Assembly: GCA_017992575.1 (NCBI GenBank)
Contig: JAGOOJ010000006.1
Location: forward strand, 1 to 22,160
Length of the DNA stretch: 22,160 nt
Direction: 5' to 3'
Source: Candidatus Moraniibacteriota bacterium
GTDB taxonomy: Bacteria; Patescibacteriota; Minisyncoccia; Moranbacterales; UBA1568
A model generated the notes under the pieces. The model saw only the letters and a program-made list of their open reading frames with translations, was not told the origin of the DNA and ran no database searches. Position 1 is the first letter of the stretch. Every line of letters begins with the position of its first letter. Of this stretch, positions 1 through 7,013 are shown in pieces. A program made the translations under genes and the position numbers.

Positions 1-1
1 C

Positions 2-679
2 ACTACTGATAAAAAATACCCCATCGTTGAAACGCGTGACGGACTCAAGATTGAAACCGAACCGATGGAGTGGACTATCGCCGAAGGAGATGAAGTTTTT
101 GCCAAGATTACGCAGATACCACTGCGTTTGGCGTGGGCGATGACGATTCATAAGAGTCAGGGAGTTTCTCTCGATGCAGCCGTTATGGATTTGTCTCAGA
201 CATTTGAATACGGACAGGGGTACGTAGCACTCTCTCGGGTACGGACACTGTCTGGTATCCACCTTTTGGGAGTGAATGCCCGAGCGTTTCAGGTGCATCC
301 GATAGTGTTGGCCGAAGACATACTGTTTCGTGGAGCATCAGAACGAGCAGAAAGAGCCTATGAAAAACTGACTCCAGAGCGGGCGCGTGAAATGGAAAAG
401 AATTTTATCACCATATGTGGTGGAAAACAGAAACGGGAGAAGAAAATAAAAAAAGGAAAAAAATCGACGACCAAAAAAATCGACAAAGGGACAGAAGGAC
501 ACGGTTTTGATGCCATCAGAGTCAAGCACCCGCAGGCCTATCGTTCCTGGACGGCCGACGAAGAAGCAGAGCTCAAGAAAATGTTTGAGCGGGGCAAGCA
601 GATGAAGGAGATGACTGAAAAGCTCGGTCGCAAACCTGGAGGCATCCGTTCGCGGTTAAAAAAACTTGGCCTGGCATAA
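2..679 (+). CDS. PIF1-like DNA helicase, C-terminal part (5' end outside window)
   Basis: The frame is open from base 2, so this is the tail of a gene that begins before the window. The segment LRLAWAMTIHKSQGVSLD, followed by GYVALSRVRTLSGIHLLG, is the last helicase motif region of PIF1/RecD-type superfamily 1B helicases, which unwind DNA 5' to 3' using ATP. A lysine-rich linker follows, then about 50 residues (WTADEEAELKKMFERGKQ through GGIRSRLKKLGLA) that look like a Myb/SANT-type or helix-turn-helix DNA-binding tail, as often seen on PIF1 proteins of CPR bacteria. Walker motifs would lie upstream, out of view. The next gene starts 12 bases after the stop, so the two are probably co-transcribed. 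Confidence 0.88.
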   Translation, partial: TTDKKYPIVETRDGLKIETEPMEWTIAEGDEVFAKITQIPLRLAWAMTIHKSQGVSLDAAVMDLSQTFEYGQGYVALSRVRTLSGIHLLGVNARAFQVHPIVLAEDILFRGASERAERAYEKLTPERAREMEKNFITICGGKQKREKKIKKGKKSTTKKIDKGTEGHGFDAIRVKHPQAYRSWTADEEAELKKMFERGKQMKEMTEKLGRKPGGIRSRLKKLGLA

Positions 680-691
680 GGAGAGGAAAAT

Positions 692-1345
692 ATGATTACT
701 ATTGGTATCGATCAAAATTTGGATAAAGAAGTCTACTTCGATTTTGCAGATTTTGCTGTGGCCGGGATGGACTTCGGGGCGCGTATTCGACGCGATCATC
801 CGACGGTGACCCGAGAAAATTATGAACAGTACATCACTGATTTTTATAAAAAGAACGATACTTTTCTGCAGTCAGCCGTCGCAGAACTTCAGTCGCACCT
901 TGACCAGACACAGGCGGAATTTTTTGCTGCTGCCCAGGCCGTGTACCAGAAGGATTATTCCAACCAGGTATTTACAGGAGCACTTTCGATATTCGACTGT
1001 AATCCCCGTTATCCGGAGCGGAATTTATTCCAGGTTTACTCCCAACGTGATTTGTTAGGGAAAGGAGAGGTCGCCTTTCATGAAGTAATGCATTTTCTTT
1101 TTTTCCACTATTGTGCCGAACACTGCGCTGATGTGATAGCGGGTTATGACCAGAACAGCGGACCGTATTGGGAGCTTTCCGAAATTTGGAATGTCATTAT
1201 TTTGAATGAGCCTGCATTTCAAAATATTCTGAGGCGTGAAGAACACATGTTTTATCCGCATCTCGAAGCAGCGTTACCACAAGCAAGGAAAATATGGACT
1301 GAGAGTAGAAGCGTCAGAGAATGGGTTGTGAAGATGCTCCCTTAA
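692..1345 (+). CDS. putative zinc metallopeptidase-like protein (HEVMH motif)
   Basis: Encodes 217 residues. I do not recognise a named family. The stretch GEVAFHEVMHFLFFHYCAEH has a perfect HExxH zinc-peptidase signature (H130, E131, H134). Possible third ligands lie downstream among E161, E164 and E173 (YWELSEIWNVIILNE), a spacing compatible with a gluzincin-type site. No signal peptide is visible, so a cytoplasmic location is inferred. The start is supported by GGAGAGG eight bases upstream of ATG. It lies 12 bases after the helicase gene and 18 before the next gene, so it is operon-internal. HExxH can occur by chance, but the flanking hydrophobic residues and central placement favour a real site. 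Confidence 0.75.
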   Translation: MITIGIDQNLDKEVYFDFADFAVAGMDFGARIRRDHPTVTRENYEQYITDFYKKNDTFLQSAVAELQSHLDQTQAEFFAAAQAVYQKDYSNQVFTGALSIFDCNPRYPERNLFQVYSQRDLLGKGEVAFHEVMHFLFFHYCAEHCADVIAGYDQNSGPYWELSEIWNVIILNEPAFQNILRREEHMFYPHLEAALPQARKIWTESRSVREWVVKMLP

Positions 1346-1363
1346 AAAGATTGTTGGAGGAGT

Positions 1364-1906
1364 ATGTATATCGATATTGCTGTTGGGCTCATGATTGGTT
1401 GGATTGTGTCACTGTTCGTCGGGGAACAGCATTTGAGTTTGATGCTGTTTGGTATGTTTGCGACGCTAGCACCGGACCTCGACTTCATCGTGTGGCTTGT
1501 TCGGAACAAGTGGCGTGTCAATCAGTATGCTCATGAACACCGTGACCTCCTCCATCTTCCGCTTATTTTTGGTCTCGGGGGCGGACTTCTCATTGCTCTT
1601 TTTTCTCCACTCGTTGGAGTCGTCTGGTTTTTCGGAACCCTGGCACACTTTATCCACGATACGTTTGATGGGGGCTTCGGTATCAAGTGGCTCTATCCGT
1701 TCTCTTCCGGCTACTTCACGCTGGCATCGTATAGTCCTAAGCGGTATTTTCGCAATCGGGAGGAACAGCGGGCGGTGGCGACTGTCTATGGGAATCCTCA
1801 TTGGCTCGAGGAGCAATACCTGCGACTCAACCCGAAACTAGTGGGAGAGTTGATGATACTTGCCATAGCCAGCGTGTTCATCGTTTATTGGTTACTCACT
1901 CGCTAG
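1364..1906 (+). CDS. YdjM-like membrane-bound metal-dependent hydrolase
   Basis: Encodes 180 residues with several hydrophobic segments. Motifs in order are PDLD near residue 39, HRDLLHLP near residues 59-66, and HFIHDTFDGGFGIKWLYPFS near residues 92-111. This is the pattern of the YdjM/DUF457 family of inner-membrane putative metal-dependent hydrolases, whose conserved Asp and His residues are thought to bind metal. The substrate is unknown. GGAGGAG lies just upstream of the ATG. The gene follows the HEVMH protein by 18 bases. A promoter-like element follows its stop, so the next gene probably also has its own transcript. Confidence 0.85.
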   Translation: MYIDIAVGLMIGWIVSLFVGEQHLSLMLFGMFATLAPDLDFIVWLVRNKWRVNQYAHEHRDLLHLPLIFGLGGGLLIALFSPLVGVVWFFGTLAHFIHDTFDGGFGIKWLYPFSSGYFTLASYSPKRYFRNREEQRAVATVYGNPHWLEEQYLRLNPKLVGELMILAIASVFIVYWLLTR

Positions 1907-1910
1907 AGGC

Positions 1911-1920
1911 GTGATATACT
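1911..1920 (+). promoter_or_regulatory. extended -10 promoter of the two-helix membrane protein gene
   Basis: GTGATATACT contains an extended -10 (TG-A-TATACT), with TATACT at 1915-1920. It ends 27 bases before the ATG at 1948. The -35 is poor (TTACTC at 1892). The same distance and element recur at 3017, and at 15868 ahead of a micro-ORF. Confidence 0.55.
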
Positions 1921-1947
1921 AAAGAGGCTATTCTAATCCAAACAACT

Positions 1948-2166
1948 ATGTTTAACAAAGGAAACATCGTCGCTTATTTCGCCAAGAACATCGCTGTCGT
2001 GCTTGGTATTGTTTTGGTGTGGCGCGGGATTTGGGAATTACTCGATATGGCAGACCTGCTCTTTTTCCAGGGGAACCACTTTTACACGGCTATCGCCGGA
2101 ATCATCATTGGCCTTGCTATTCTGTATTTCCCAGACAAAGATCTGAAGGAACTGGAAAAACTCTAG
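1948..2166 (+). CDS. small two-helix membrane protein, unknown function
   Basis: Encodes 72 residues. Two hydrophobic segments are visible (about residues 10-29 and 45-61), joined by a loop with D, Q, N and H residues, and the charged tail KDLKELEKL is probably cytoplasmic. No family recognised. It has no Shine-Dalgarno, but an extended -10 element lies 27 bases upstream, so the transcript leader would be about 20 bases. It ends 10 bases before the DUF4105 gene and probably shares a transcript with it. Confidence 0.75.
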   Translation: MFNKGNIVAYFAKNIAVVLGIVLVWRGIWELLDMADLLFFQGNHFYTAIAGIIIGLAILYFPDKDLKELEKL

Positions 2167-2176
2167 TGTTCATATC

Positions 2177-3013
2177 ATGACACTGCTTGTCTTGTTTCGA
2201 AAAACGTGGGTACGAGTGGGGCTCGCCATCCTCTTTTTTGTAGTTGGATTCTTATTTTCTGTCCAGCCATCCCATGATCGTGATTGGGAGCTCGGCCAGG
2301 AAAAACTTCCGCGCTTTGTTTTGGACAGTAATACACTTCGAGTAGAAAATTTTCGTAACTTTCCTTGGACTGATGAGATGGAGTCGATTGCCCGCTATGA
2401 AACACGGGTATTTGATCTTTCCTCTATCGAGCGTCTTGATGTTTTCATATCACACTTTGATACCTTTGAGGGGTTGGCTCATATATTTCTCAGTTTCGGA
2501 TTTGCTGATGAAAAACAATTGGTAATTTCTCTTGAGTCACGACGTGAGGTCGGAGAAGAATTCTCTCCTTTTCTTGGGCTGTTTCGTCAGTATGAGATCA
2601 TCTATGTGGTCGGTTCGGAAGAGGATATTGTCGGCGCGCGCATAGGAGTCAGAGAGGAACGTGTCTATCGTTACCCAACCGTGGCCACTCCCGATCAGGC
2701 CCGAACGCTTCTACTCCGGTTGAGTGAAGACATCAATAGCGTCTATGACACTCCTCGTTTCTATAATACGCTCTGGCATAACTGTACCAATGAATTGACA
2801 CGTCGAGTCGAAGAGATGTTCTCGGTCAATTTTCCGCTGACGTGGAAATCACTACTGCCAGGGTACTTTGATGAGGTGCTCTATGAGATGAATTTAATTC
2901 AAAGAGTGGGTAGTTTTAACGATACCAAAATTACTCGGCTGATTCATAATGCCACACTCAACCCAAGAAGTGCTCATTTCAGTCGAGATCTGCGAGGATC
3001 GATTGACGAGTAG
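2177..3013 (+). CDS. DUF4105 / Lnb N-terminal periplasmic domain-like protein
   Basis: Encodes 278 residues. An N-terminal hydrophobic stretch (about residues 11-29) is a signal anchor placing the rest outside the membrane. The body matches the DUF4105 family, the periplasmic domain found in the lipoprotein acyltransferase Lnb: VENFRNFPW near residue 56, then FLSFGF, then LWHNCTNELTRR near residues 200-211 with C203 as the probable catalytic residue. In Lnb a Cys acts in moving an acyl chain between the lipids on lipoproteins. This protein has only the soluble domain and no large membrane part, so the activity is inferred and the substrate unknown. The preceding small membrane protein could be a partner. 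Confidence 0.82.
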   Translation: MTLLVLFRKTWVRVGLAILFFVVGFLFSVQPSHDRDWELGQEKLPRFVLDSNTLRVENFRNFPWTDEMESIARYETRVFDLSSIERLDVFISHFDTFEGLAHIFLSFGFADEKQLVISLESRREVGEEFSPFLGLFRQYEIIYVVGSEEDIVGARIGVREERVYRYPTVATPDQARTLLLRLSEDINSVYDTPRFYNTLWHNCTNELTRRVEEMFSVNFPLTWKSLLPGYFDEVLYEMNLIQRVGSFNDTKITRLIHNATLNPRSAHFSRDLRGSIDE

Positions 3014-3022
3014 TGGTATACT
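3013..3022 (+). promoter_or_regulatory. extended -10 promoter of the 55-residue protein gene
   Basis: GTGGTATACT holds TG-G-TATACT, with TATACT at 3017-3022, directly after the DUF4105 stop. It lies 27 bases before the ATG at 3050. No convincing -35 is present. Confidence 0.5.
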
Positions 3023-3049
3023 ACCAAGGGATAATTAATACACACAGCT

Positions 3050-3217
3050 ATGGTCATCGTACCAAAGAAGTATGACAGCAAACGTGGCAAGCGAGATGAG
3101 AATATGCTCTCCCATCAGAGCGTTGGTTCCATGCACGAGGCGCACCGCCTGGAAGGCGCGGTGAAAAATGTTGGTATCAAAAACGTCGGTCATCAGAAGA
3201 AAAAATCCAAAGGATAG
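3050..3217 (+). CDS. small basic protein, unknown function
   Basis: Encodes 55 residues, starting MVIVPKKYDSKRGKRDENML and ending HQKKKSKG. It is strongly basic, with a His-rich centre (SHQSVGSMHEAHRLEG) and no membrane segment. The extended -10 element 27 bases upstream of its ATG and the clean open frame between two real genes support it. It could bind nucleic acid, judging only from charge. No family recognised. Confidence 0.6.
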   Translation: MVIVPKKYDSKRGKRDENMLSHQSVGSMHEAHRLEGAVKNVGIKNVGHQKKKSKG

Positions 3218-3221
3218 TTTC

Positions 3222-3250
3222 TTGACTGATCCGGCAACTGCTCTTATCAA
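3222..3250 (+). promoter_or_regulatory. probable promoter of the DUF6498 gene
   Basis: TTGACT (3222-3227), a 17-base spacer, then TATCAA (3245-3250), ending 21 bases before the ATG at 3272. Confidence 0.4.
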
Positions 3251-3271
3251 TCAATAATTGTACGATAGGAT

Positions 3272-3931
3272 ATGTCTTTTATTTTGCAGAGGATTGAATG
3301 GAATTCTGGTACCATAGCATTGGTTGTAGCCAATATGGCCCCGCTGTTTGGGGCGCTTTTTTTTGATTGGTCACTGTCGGGCATCATTTTTCTGTATTGG
3401 GCGGAAAATGGAGTGATAGGAATTTTCAATATATTCAAAATGATTCGATCGACAGCGGTTTCGGCTCCACAAAACAAGTTCGAATTAAGATTGTGGGGCC
3501 GGCCATATTCGTCGAAGTCGAAGGGTCCTCTTTTCTTCTTTTTCGTTTTCCACTACGGGCTGTTCACTTTTGTGCATGGGGCAGTAGCCTTTGCTTTGTT
3601 TGGAAAGCCTGATTTGGGAATATTTGGTTTTTTTGTTGCTCTTGGTTCTTTGTTCATGAGTCATGGTATCTCGTACAGGAACAATTTTATTGGCAAGAAA
3701 GAATACGAGCGAATTTCGGCCTCTGATCTTCTTGCTCAACCGTACAGTCGTATCATTATTTTGCAACTAGCGGTGCTTGTTGGCGGGTTCCTCGCGATGT
3801 TTTTTGGGAGTCCGATTGTGGCAGCGGTACTCCTTATTTGTCTGAAAACAGTAGTTGATTTGATTGAACATATTCGAGAACATCAGCGATTGAATCCAGT
3901 TGTTCAGATGAATACTCAAGCAGAAGTATGA
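3272..3931 (+). CDS. DUF6498-family integral membrane protein
   Basis: Encodes 219 residues with about six hydrophobic segments. The N-terminus (VANMAPLFGALFFDWSLSG, then LYWAENGVIGIFNIFKM), the central FHYGLFTFVHGAVAFALFG and the later SHGISYRNNFIGKKEYER fit the DUF6498 family, common in CPR bacteria and of unknown role. Its last four bases overlap the next gene as ATGA, so the two are translationally coupled. No Shine-Dalgarno is apparent. Confidence 0.8.
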   Translation: MSFILQRIEWNSGTIALVVANMAPLFGALFFDWSLSGIIFLYWAENGVIGIFNIFKMIRSTAVSAPQNKFELRLWGRPYSSKSKGPLFFFFVFHYGLFTFVHGAVAFALFGKPDLGIFGFFVALGSLFMSHGISYRNNFIGKKEYERISASDLLAQPYSRIIILQLAVLVGGFLAMFFGSPIVAAVLLICLKTVVDLIEHIREHQRLNPVVQMNTQAEV

Positions 3932-4545
3932 GTGATTACAAACGCTATGATGTCGTGGTTATCCCACCACCAGATGTCGCGGAGCAGGCTATGGCCATGA
4001 GCCGAATCCTTTCGTCATTTGGATCTTTTTTTGTTCTTGATGGAGTGGCTCGACATCCCCATCTTTCGTTGTACCGGGTGCCACTGCATGAATCGGTTCT
4101 TCCGGAGGTAGTCGAGTCCATTGAGAAACTTGCCCATACGACTGCTCCCTTTCTTTTGACACAGGGTACGTACTATCCGGATCAGGGTGTCTGGATAGGA
4201 GTGCGGTATATAGCAGATAAATCGCTTTTTAATCTCCATACTTTTTTTATTGACGCGCTAAAAAAGTACCGAGTGATTGAAGATGATACACGCTATGCCG
4301 AACGTTGGTCAGAGATGAGTAAAGAACAACGCAACAATATTCAGGAATGTGGTTGGGCCAATTCTTATACTCTGTATTCTCCCCATATTAGTTTTACTAA
4401 ATTGAAGCAACCGCGAGCTGATGTGCTGGCACATCTCCCCCAGCGTGAATTTTCTTTTATCGTTGATCATGTGGGTCTTTATGAGTTAGGGCAACACGGA
4501 ACAGCCGATATTCTCATTGCCGACTTTTGGCTGGCCGGCAAATAG
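3928..4545 (+). CDS. 2H phosphoesterase (2'-5' RNA ligase / cyclic phosphodiesterase-like)
   Basis: Encodes 205 residues. Two HxS motifs define the 2H fold: HLSL at H45 and HISF at H153, each next to a beta-strand-like stretch (HPHLSLYRV and SPHISFTKL). Members open 2',3'-cyclic phosphates or join RNA ends by a 2'-5' bond; which reaction applies here cannot be told. Its size is normal for the family. It starts inside the stop codon of the membrane gene. The next gene is preceded by a hairpin that probably ends this operon. Confidence 0.85.
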   Translation: MSDYKRYDVVVIPPPDVAEQAMAMSRILSSFGSFFVLDGVARHPHLSLYRVPLHESVLPEVVESIEKLAHTTAPFLLTQGTYYPDQGVWIGVRYIADKSLFNLHTFFIDALKKYRVIEDDTRYAERWSEMSKEQRNNIQECGWANSYTLYSPHISFTKLKQPRADVLAHLPQREFSFIVDHVGLYELGQHGTADILIADFWLAGK

Positions 4546-4595
4546 TCATCTTTCTTGCCAGAAACTGATATATCGGGTAGTTTGGTGGGGCAGGT

Positions 4596-4620
4596 GGTTG
4601 GGCAAATGCCCAGCCTTTTT
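4596..4620 (+). terminator. hairpin with T-tract ahead of the purM-like gene
   Basis: GGTTGGGC, loop AAAT, GCCCAGCC, then TTTTT. The 8-bp stem has one G-T pair. It lies 51 bases after the 2H phosphoesterase stop and 28 bases before the purM-like ATG. It either ends the upstream operon or is an attenuator in the purM-like leader. TGATATATC near 4567 is a possible -10 ahead of it, which would put the hairpin inside the leader. Confidence 0.65.
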
Positions 4621-4647
4621 AGTACTCTTACCAACGAGAGGTGTGAA

Positions 4648-5799
4648 ATGGCAGGCCTATACGGTCAAGATGGAGTCAACGTTCCTTTGGGTGACCAGTT
4701 CAGTCGGTTTGCCGGAGGGCTGTGTACGAAAACCTACGGGTTTTGTCCCAATCTCGACATCGTGGATTTGTCGCGGGGTTTGTTTCGTGGGCCACGATTC
4801 TTCATTCCCAAGGATTTGCCGCCGGGAACCGGGTTTCATCTGGCACCGGACGGCATCGGTACCAAGCACATCATCACGGACGCCGCTGGGCTCCATGAAG
4901 TTTCGGGGGCTGACTGGGTGGCTATGTGCGGTGGCGATGTCACGCGTTATGGCGGTTGGCCGGCACTGTTTACCAACAACCTCGACGTTTCAACGCTGGG
5001 TATGAACGAACGGTCCATGGCATATTTGGCGGCTTGCCGGTTGATGACTGGACTCAGTCAGCTGGCCGAACGACATCGTTTCGTCATGTACAACGGTGAG
5101 ACGGCCGAGCTCGGTGCATGCATCGGTTCGGAAAACCCGTATGCAACGCTCAAGTACGTTTGGTCTGGCGTGGCGTTTGGGTTCTTCAATGAACGAAACG
5201 TCATCACCGGTGAGCGGGTGCATGTCGGCCAGGCCATCATTGCTCTGCGCGAGCGAGGGTTCCGGAGCAACGGAGGGTCGAGCGTGCGCAAAGCACTTCG
5301 GATGCACTTTGGTGATGACTGGTACCGGTTTCGTAGTGAATGGGCTTTTGAAGTAGCTCGAATGGCTGCCGAACCGTCGGTCATTTACGACCCGTTTCTT
5401 GCCCACCTCAACGGGTGGAGCAATGCCTGTGAACCGCTGGTGCGCGCATCACTCGTTGTGCACCTGACGGGCGGGTCATTTCGTGGCAAGTTCTTTGACG
5501 ACTTTCTCGTTCGGCACGGTTTCTCCGCGGTCCTCACGGACCTCTTTGATCCGCCGGAAGTCGTTCGGCTGTGCGGGGAATGGCGCGGTTTTGATTCGGC
5601 TGGGTTCTACGACACCTTCAGCGCCGGTCAGGGCGTGCTCATGGTGGTTGACCAGGATGACGTGGGTGCCACCATCACCTACGCAAGGGCAGCCGGCATC
5701 GAAGCCAAGCGCTGTGGTGAAATCGTGGGAACACACGGTGCGCCGACTCTGACCATTCACTCGAAATTCGGGTCAGGGGGTGAAGTCATCATCGAGTAG
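4648..5799 (+). CDS. purM: PurM homologue: phosphoribosylformylglycinamidine cyclo-ligase (AIR synthetase)
   Basis: Encodes 383 residues. PurM closes FGAM to aminoimidazole ribotide with ATP in purine synthesis. Matches in order: YGQDGVNVPLGD near the start (family YKDAGVDI), APDGIGTKHI near D68 (family GTDGVGTK), DWVAMCGGDVTRYGGWPALF (family LVAMCVNDL), YNGETAELG (family GGETAEMPG), HLTGGSFRGKF (family HLTGGGF) and YDTFSAGQGVLMVV (family YRTFNCGVGM). It is longer than the usual 345 residues and diverged at several conserved spots. ATG 4648 is preferred over an upstream TTG in frame because GAGAGGTG lies just ahead and similarity begins there. It stands alone, with a leader hairpin and its own terminator. 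Third codon positions are G/C-rich. Confidence 0.8.
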   Translation: MAGLYGQDGVNVPLGDQFSRFAGGLCTKTYGFCPNLDIVDLSRGLFRGPRFFIPKDLPPGTGFHLAPDGIGTKHIITDAAGLHEVSGADWVAMCGGDVTRYGGWPALFTNNLDVSTLGMNERSMAYLAACRLMTGLSQLAERHRFVMYNGETAELGACIGSENPYATLKYVWSGVAFGFFNERNVITGERVHVGQAIIALRERGFRSNGGSSVRKALRMHFGDDWYRFRSEWAFEVARMAAEPSVIYDPFLAHLNGWSNACEPLVRASLVVHLTGGSFRGKFFDDFLVRHGFSAVLTDLFDPPEVVRLCGEWRGFDSAGFYDTFSAGQGVLMVVDQDDVGATITYARAAGIEAKRCGEIVGTHGAPTLTIHSKFGSGGEVIIE

Positions 5800-5816
5800 T
5801 TCATCGCGGACGAGTA

Positions 5817-5851
5817 GGGTAGTGGCCAATGGTCGCTACCCGTTTTTTTTT
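5817..5851 (+). terminator. rho-independent terminator of the purM-like gene
   Basis: An 11-bp stem begins GGGTAGTGGCC, with loop AAT and a return arm of GGTCGCTACCC, followed by G and nine T. It starts 18 bases after the stop. Confidence 0.88.
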
Positions 5852-5863
5852 ATTCCAAAAAAG

Positions 5864-5898
5864 AAAAAACCGGTCAACGTGCATGGCACAGTGATCGG
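5864..5898 (-). terminator. probable terminator of the maoC-like gene
   Basis: Read on the minus strand: CCGATCA ... TGACCGG (one mismatch) enclosing GTGC-CAT-GCAC, followed by six T. It faces the purM-like terminator, as expected between converging genes. Confidence 0.6.
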
Positions 5899-5921
5899 CG
5901 TGTTGCTTCGAGATGTGACCC

Positions 5922-6797
5922 TCAGGCAACCTTCGACAGAACGATGGTAGCCTTGCCTGTAATGGCCGGCCACAGTGAACGGTTCGGGGGTAGGGCTTCG
6001 GTGGAGACTTCGCAGTGACCCCGACTGTTCTCGCCCTGGCCACGGACGACAATTCCGATTTCACTTCCAGTCATCGGCCTGTGGAAAGTGAGCTCTTGTT
6101 TGGCATAGAGAGCGCTCGGCCAGGTCTCGGCGATCAGGGCGGAGATACGCCACAGTGTCATGTGAGCGCGGAACCAGTCTTCTTCATTGAACGGCGTCCC
6201 GCCCTTGAGGCACACGGACATCTTGATCACGATTCGTTCGACAGAGCCCTGATTCTTCTTGGCCGAGACATCGATGCGCCATTCCGTGGGTGTTGTCTTC
6301 GAGACATGGATGGACAGCTGGTCTTCGCCCAGGAATACTGGTTGGAGAAAGGTGATACTCGCCTGATGAAGAACCAGCTGTTGATCAGCTATCTCGTCTC
6401 GGAGTACGACCAAGGCTTGTGTTACGGCGTCCATGCCGTGAGCAATCAGCCGACCGAACAGCGGATGAGGTCGATCCGGGTTCACATGGATGTCGTTGTA
6501 GTCGCCGGACATCTCGGCTGCCAGTAGGGTGCGGCCCTGCTCCATGGTCGCTCCCAAATAGTGCCCGGGAGTCATCGTCTTCTTGACGGCTTCCATGAGC
6601 GTCGAGAGGAGAGCGTATTGGCCAGGGTGGAGCGGGAGGTCCGACCGGTTGCGGACGAATCGGCTCGGCGCTGGGAACCATTGGGCGAGGGGAGAGAGCA
6701 GGTCTCTCATGGCGCTTTCGGACTTCTCAAGGAACCACAGTGGCGGAAGCGACAGCTGGGTCATCGGCGCTGACTGGGGGAGGCTTAGAGTAAACAT
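5922..6797 (-). CDS. MaoC-like (R)-specific hydratase/dehydratase, hot-dog fold
   Basis: Encodes 291 residues. SGDYNDIHVNP (residues 97-107) followed by RLIAHGMDAVTQAL is the active-site pattern of MaoC / (R)-specific enoyl-CoA hydratases, with D99 and H104 at the catalytic Asp and His positions. Such enzymes add or remove water on acyl-CoA or acyl-ACP thioesters. About 95 residues precede the motif and about 130 follow the HGM block, so it is longer than a single hot-dog and may be a double-hot-dog protein. AAAGGAC before the ATG is a clear Shine-Dalgarno. The gene is monocistronic with its own promoter, leader hairpin and terminator. No fatty-acid gene lies nearby, so the acyl substrate is unknown. 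Confidence 0.8.
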   Translation of the reverse strand: MFTLSLPQSAPMTQLSLPPLWFLEKSESAMRDLLSPLAQWFPAPSRFVRNRSDLPLHPGQYALLSTLMEAVKKTMTPGHYLGATMEQGRTLLAAEMSGDYNDIHVNPDRPHPLFGRLIAHGMDAVTQALVVLRDEIADQQLVLHQASITFLQPVFLGEDQLSIHVSKTTPTEWRIDVSAKKNQGSVERIVIKMSVCLKGGTPFNEEDWFRAHMTLWRISALIAETWPSALYAKQELTFHRPMTGSEIGIVVRGQGENSRGHCEVSTEALPPNRSLWPAITGKATIVLSKVA

Positions 6798-6819
6798 GGT
6801 GTCCTTTCTGACACGAGTT

Positions 6820-6853
6820 GCAAAAAAACATGGGCAAGATTCTTGCTCGCCCT
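6820..6853 (-). promoter_or_regulatory. leader hairpin with T-run, possible attenuator of the maoC-like gene
   Basis: On the minus strand, directly after the promoter: GGGCGAGCAAGAATCTTGCC then C, folding as GCAAGA-A-TCTTGC extended by GGG/CCC, then ATG and seven T. This has the form of an intrinsic terminator inside the 5' leader, about 23 bases ahead of the start codon. Confidence 0.5.
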
Positions 6854-6854
6854 C

Positions 6855-6882
6855 AGTATACGCTTCTTTGCGAAAGAGGCAA
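6855..6882 (-). promoter_or_regulatory. promoter of the maoC-like gene
   Basis: Minus strand: TTGCCT, 16-base spacer, TATACT (6860-6855). The leader to the ATG at 6797 is about 50 bases. Confidence 0.6.
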
Positions 6883-6946
6883 TGACGCTTGAATAAGTGT
6901 CTGTTATTTATGAGTGTTTGTCTTTATAAAGGTACTTGTTTTTTTC

Positions 6947-6976
6947 TTGAGAGTGGAGTATAGGTAAAGGTATAAG
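6947..6976 (+). promoter_or_regulatory. possible promoter of the exported lipase gene
   Basis: TTGAGA (6947-6952), an 18-base spacer, then TATAAG (6971-6976), 37 bases before the ATG at 7014. A TGTAAACT element at 6993-7000 is an alternative but very close to the start. The 216 bases between the divergent genes hold only these promoters and the opposite leader. Confidence 0.4.
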
Positions 6977-7013
6977 AAGGTTTCATAAACGGTGTAAACT
7001 TTTTTTCGATTGT

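Noticed and set aside
6015..6527. plus-strand frame inside the maoC-like gene
   Set aside because: The minus frame carries the hydratase motif GDYNDIH and the HGM block; the plus frame shows no motif.
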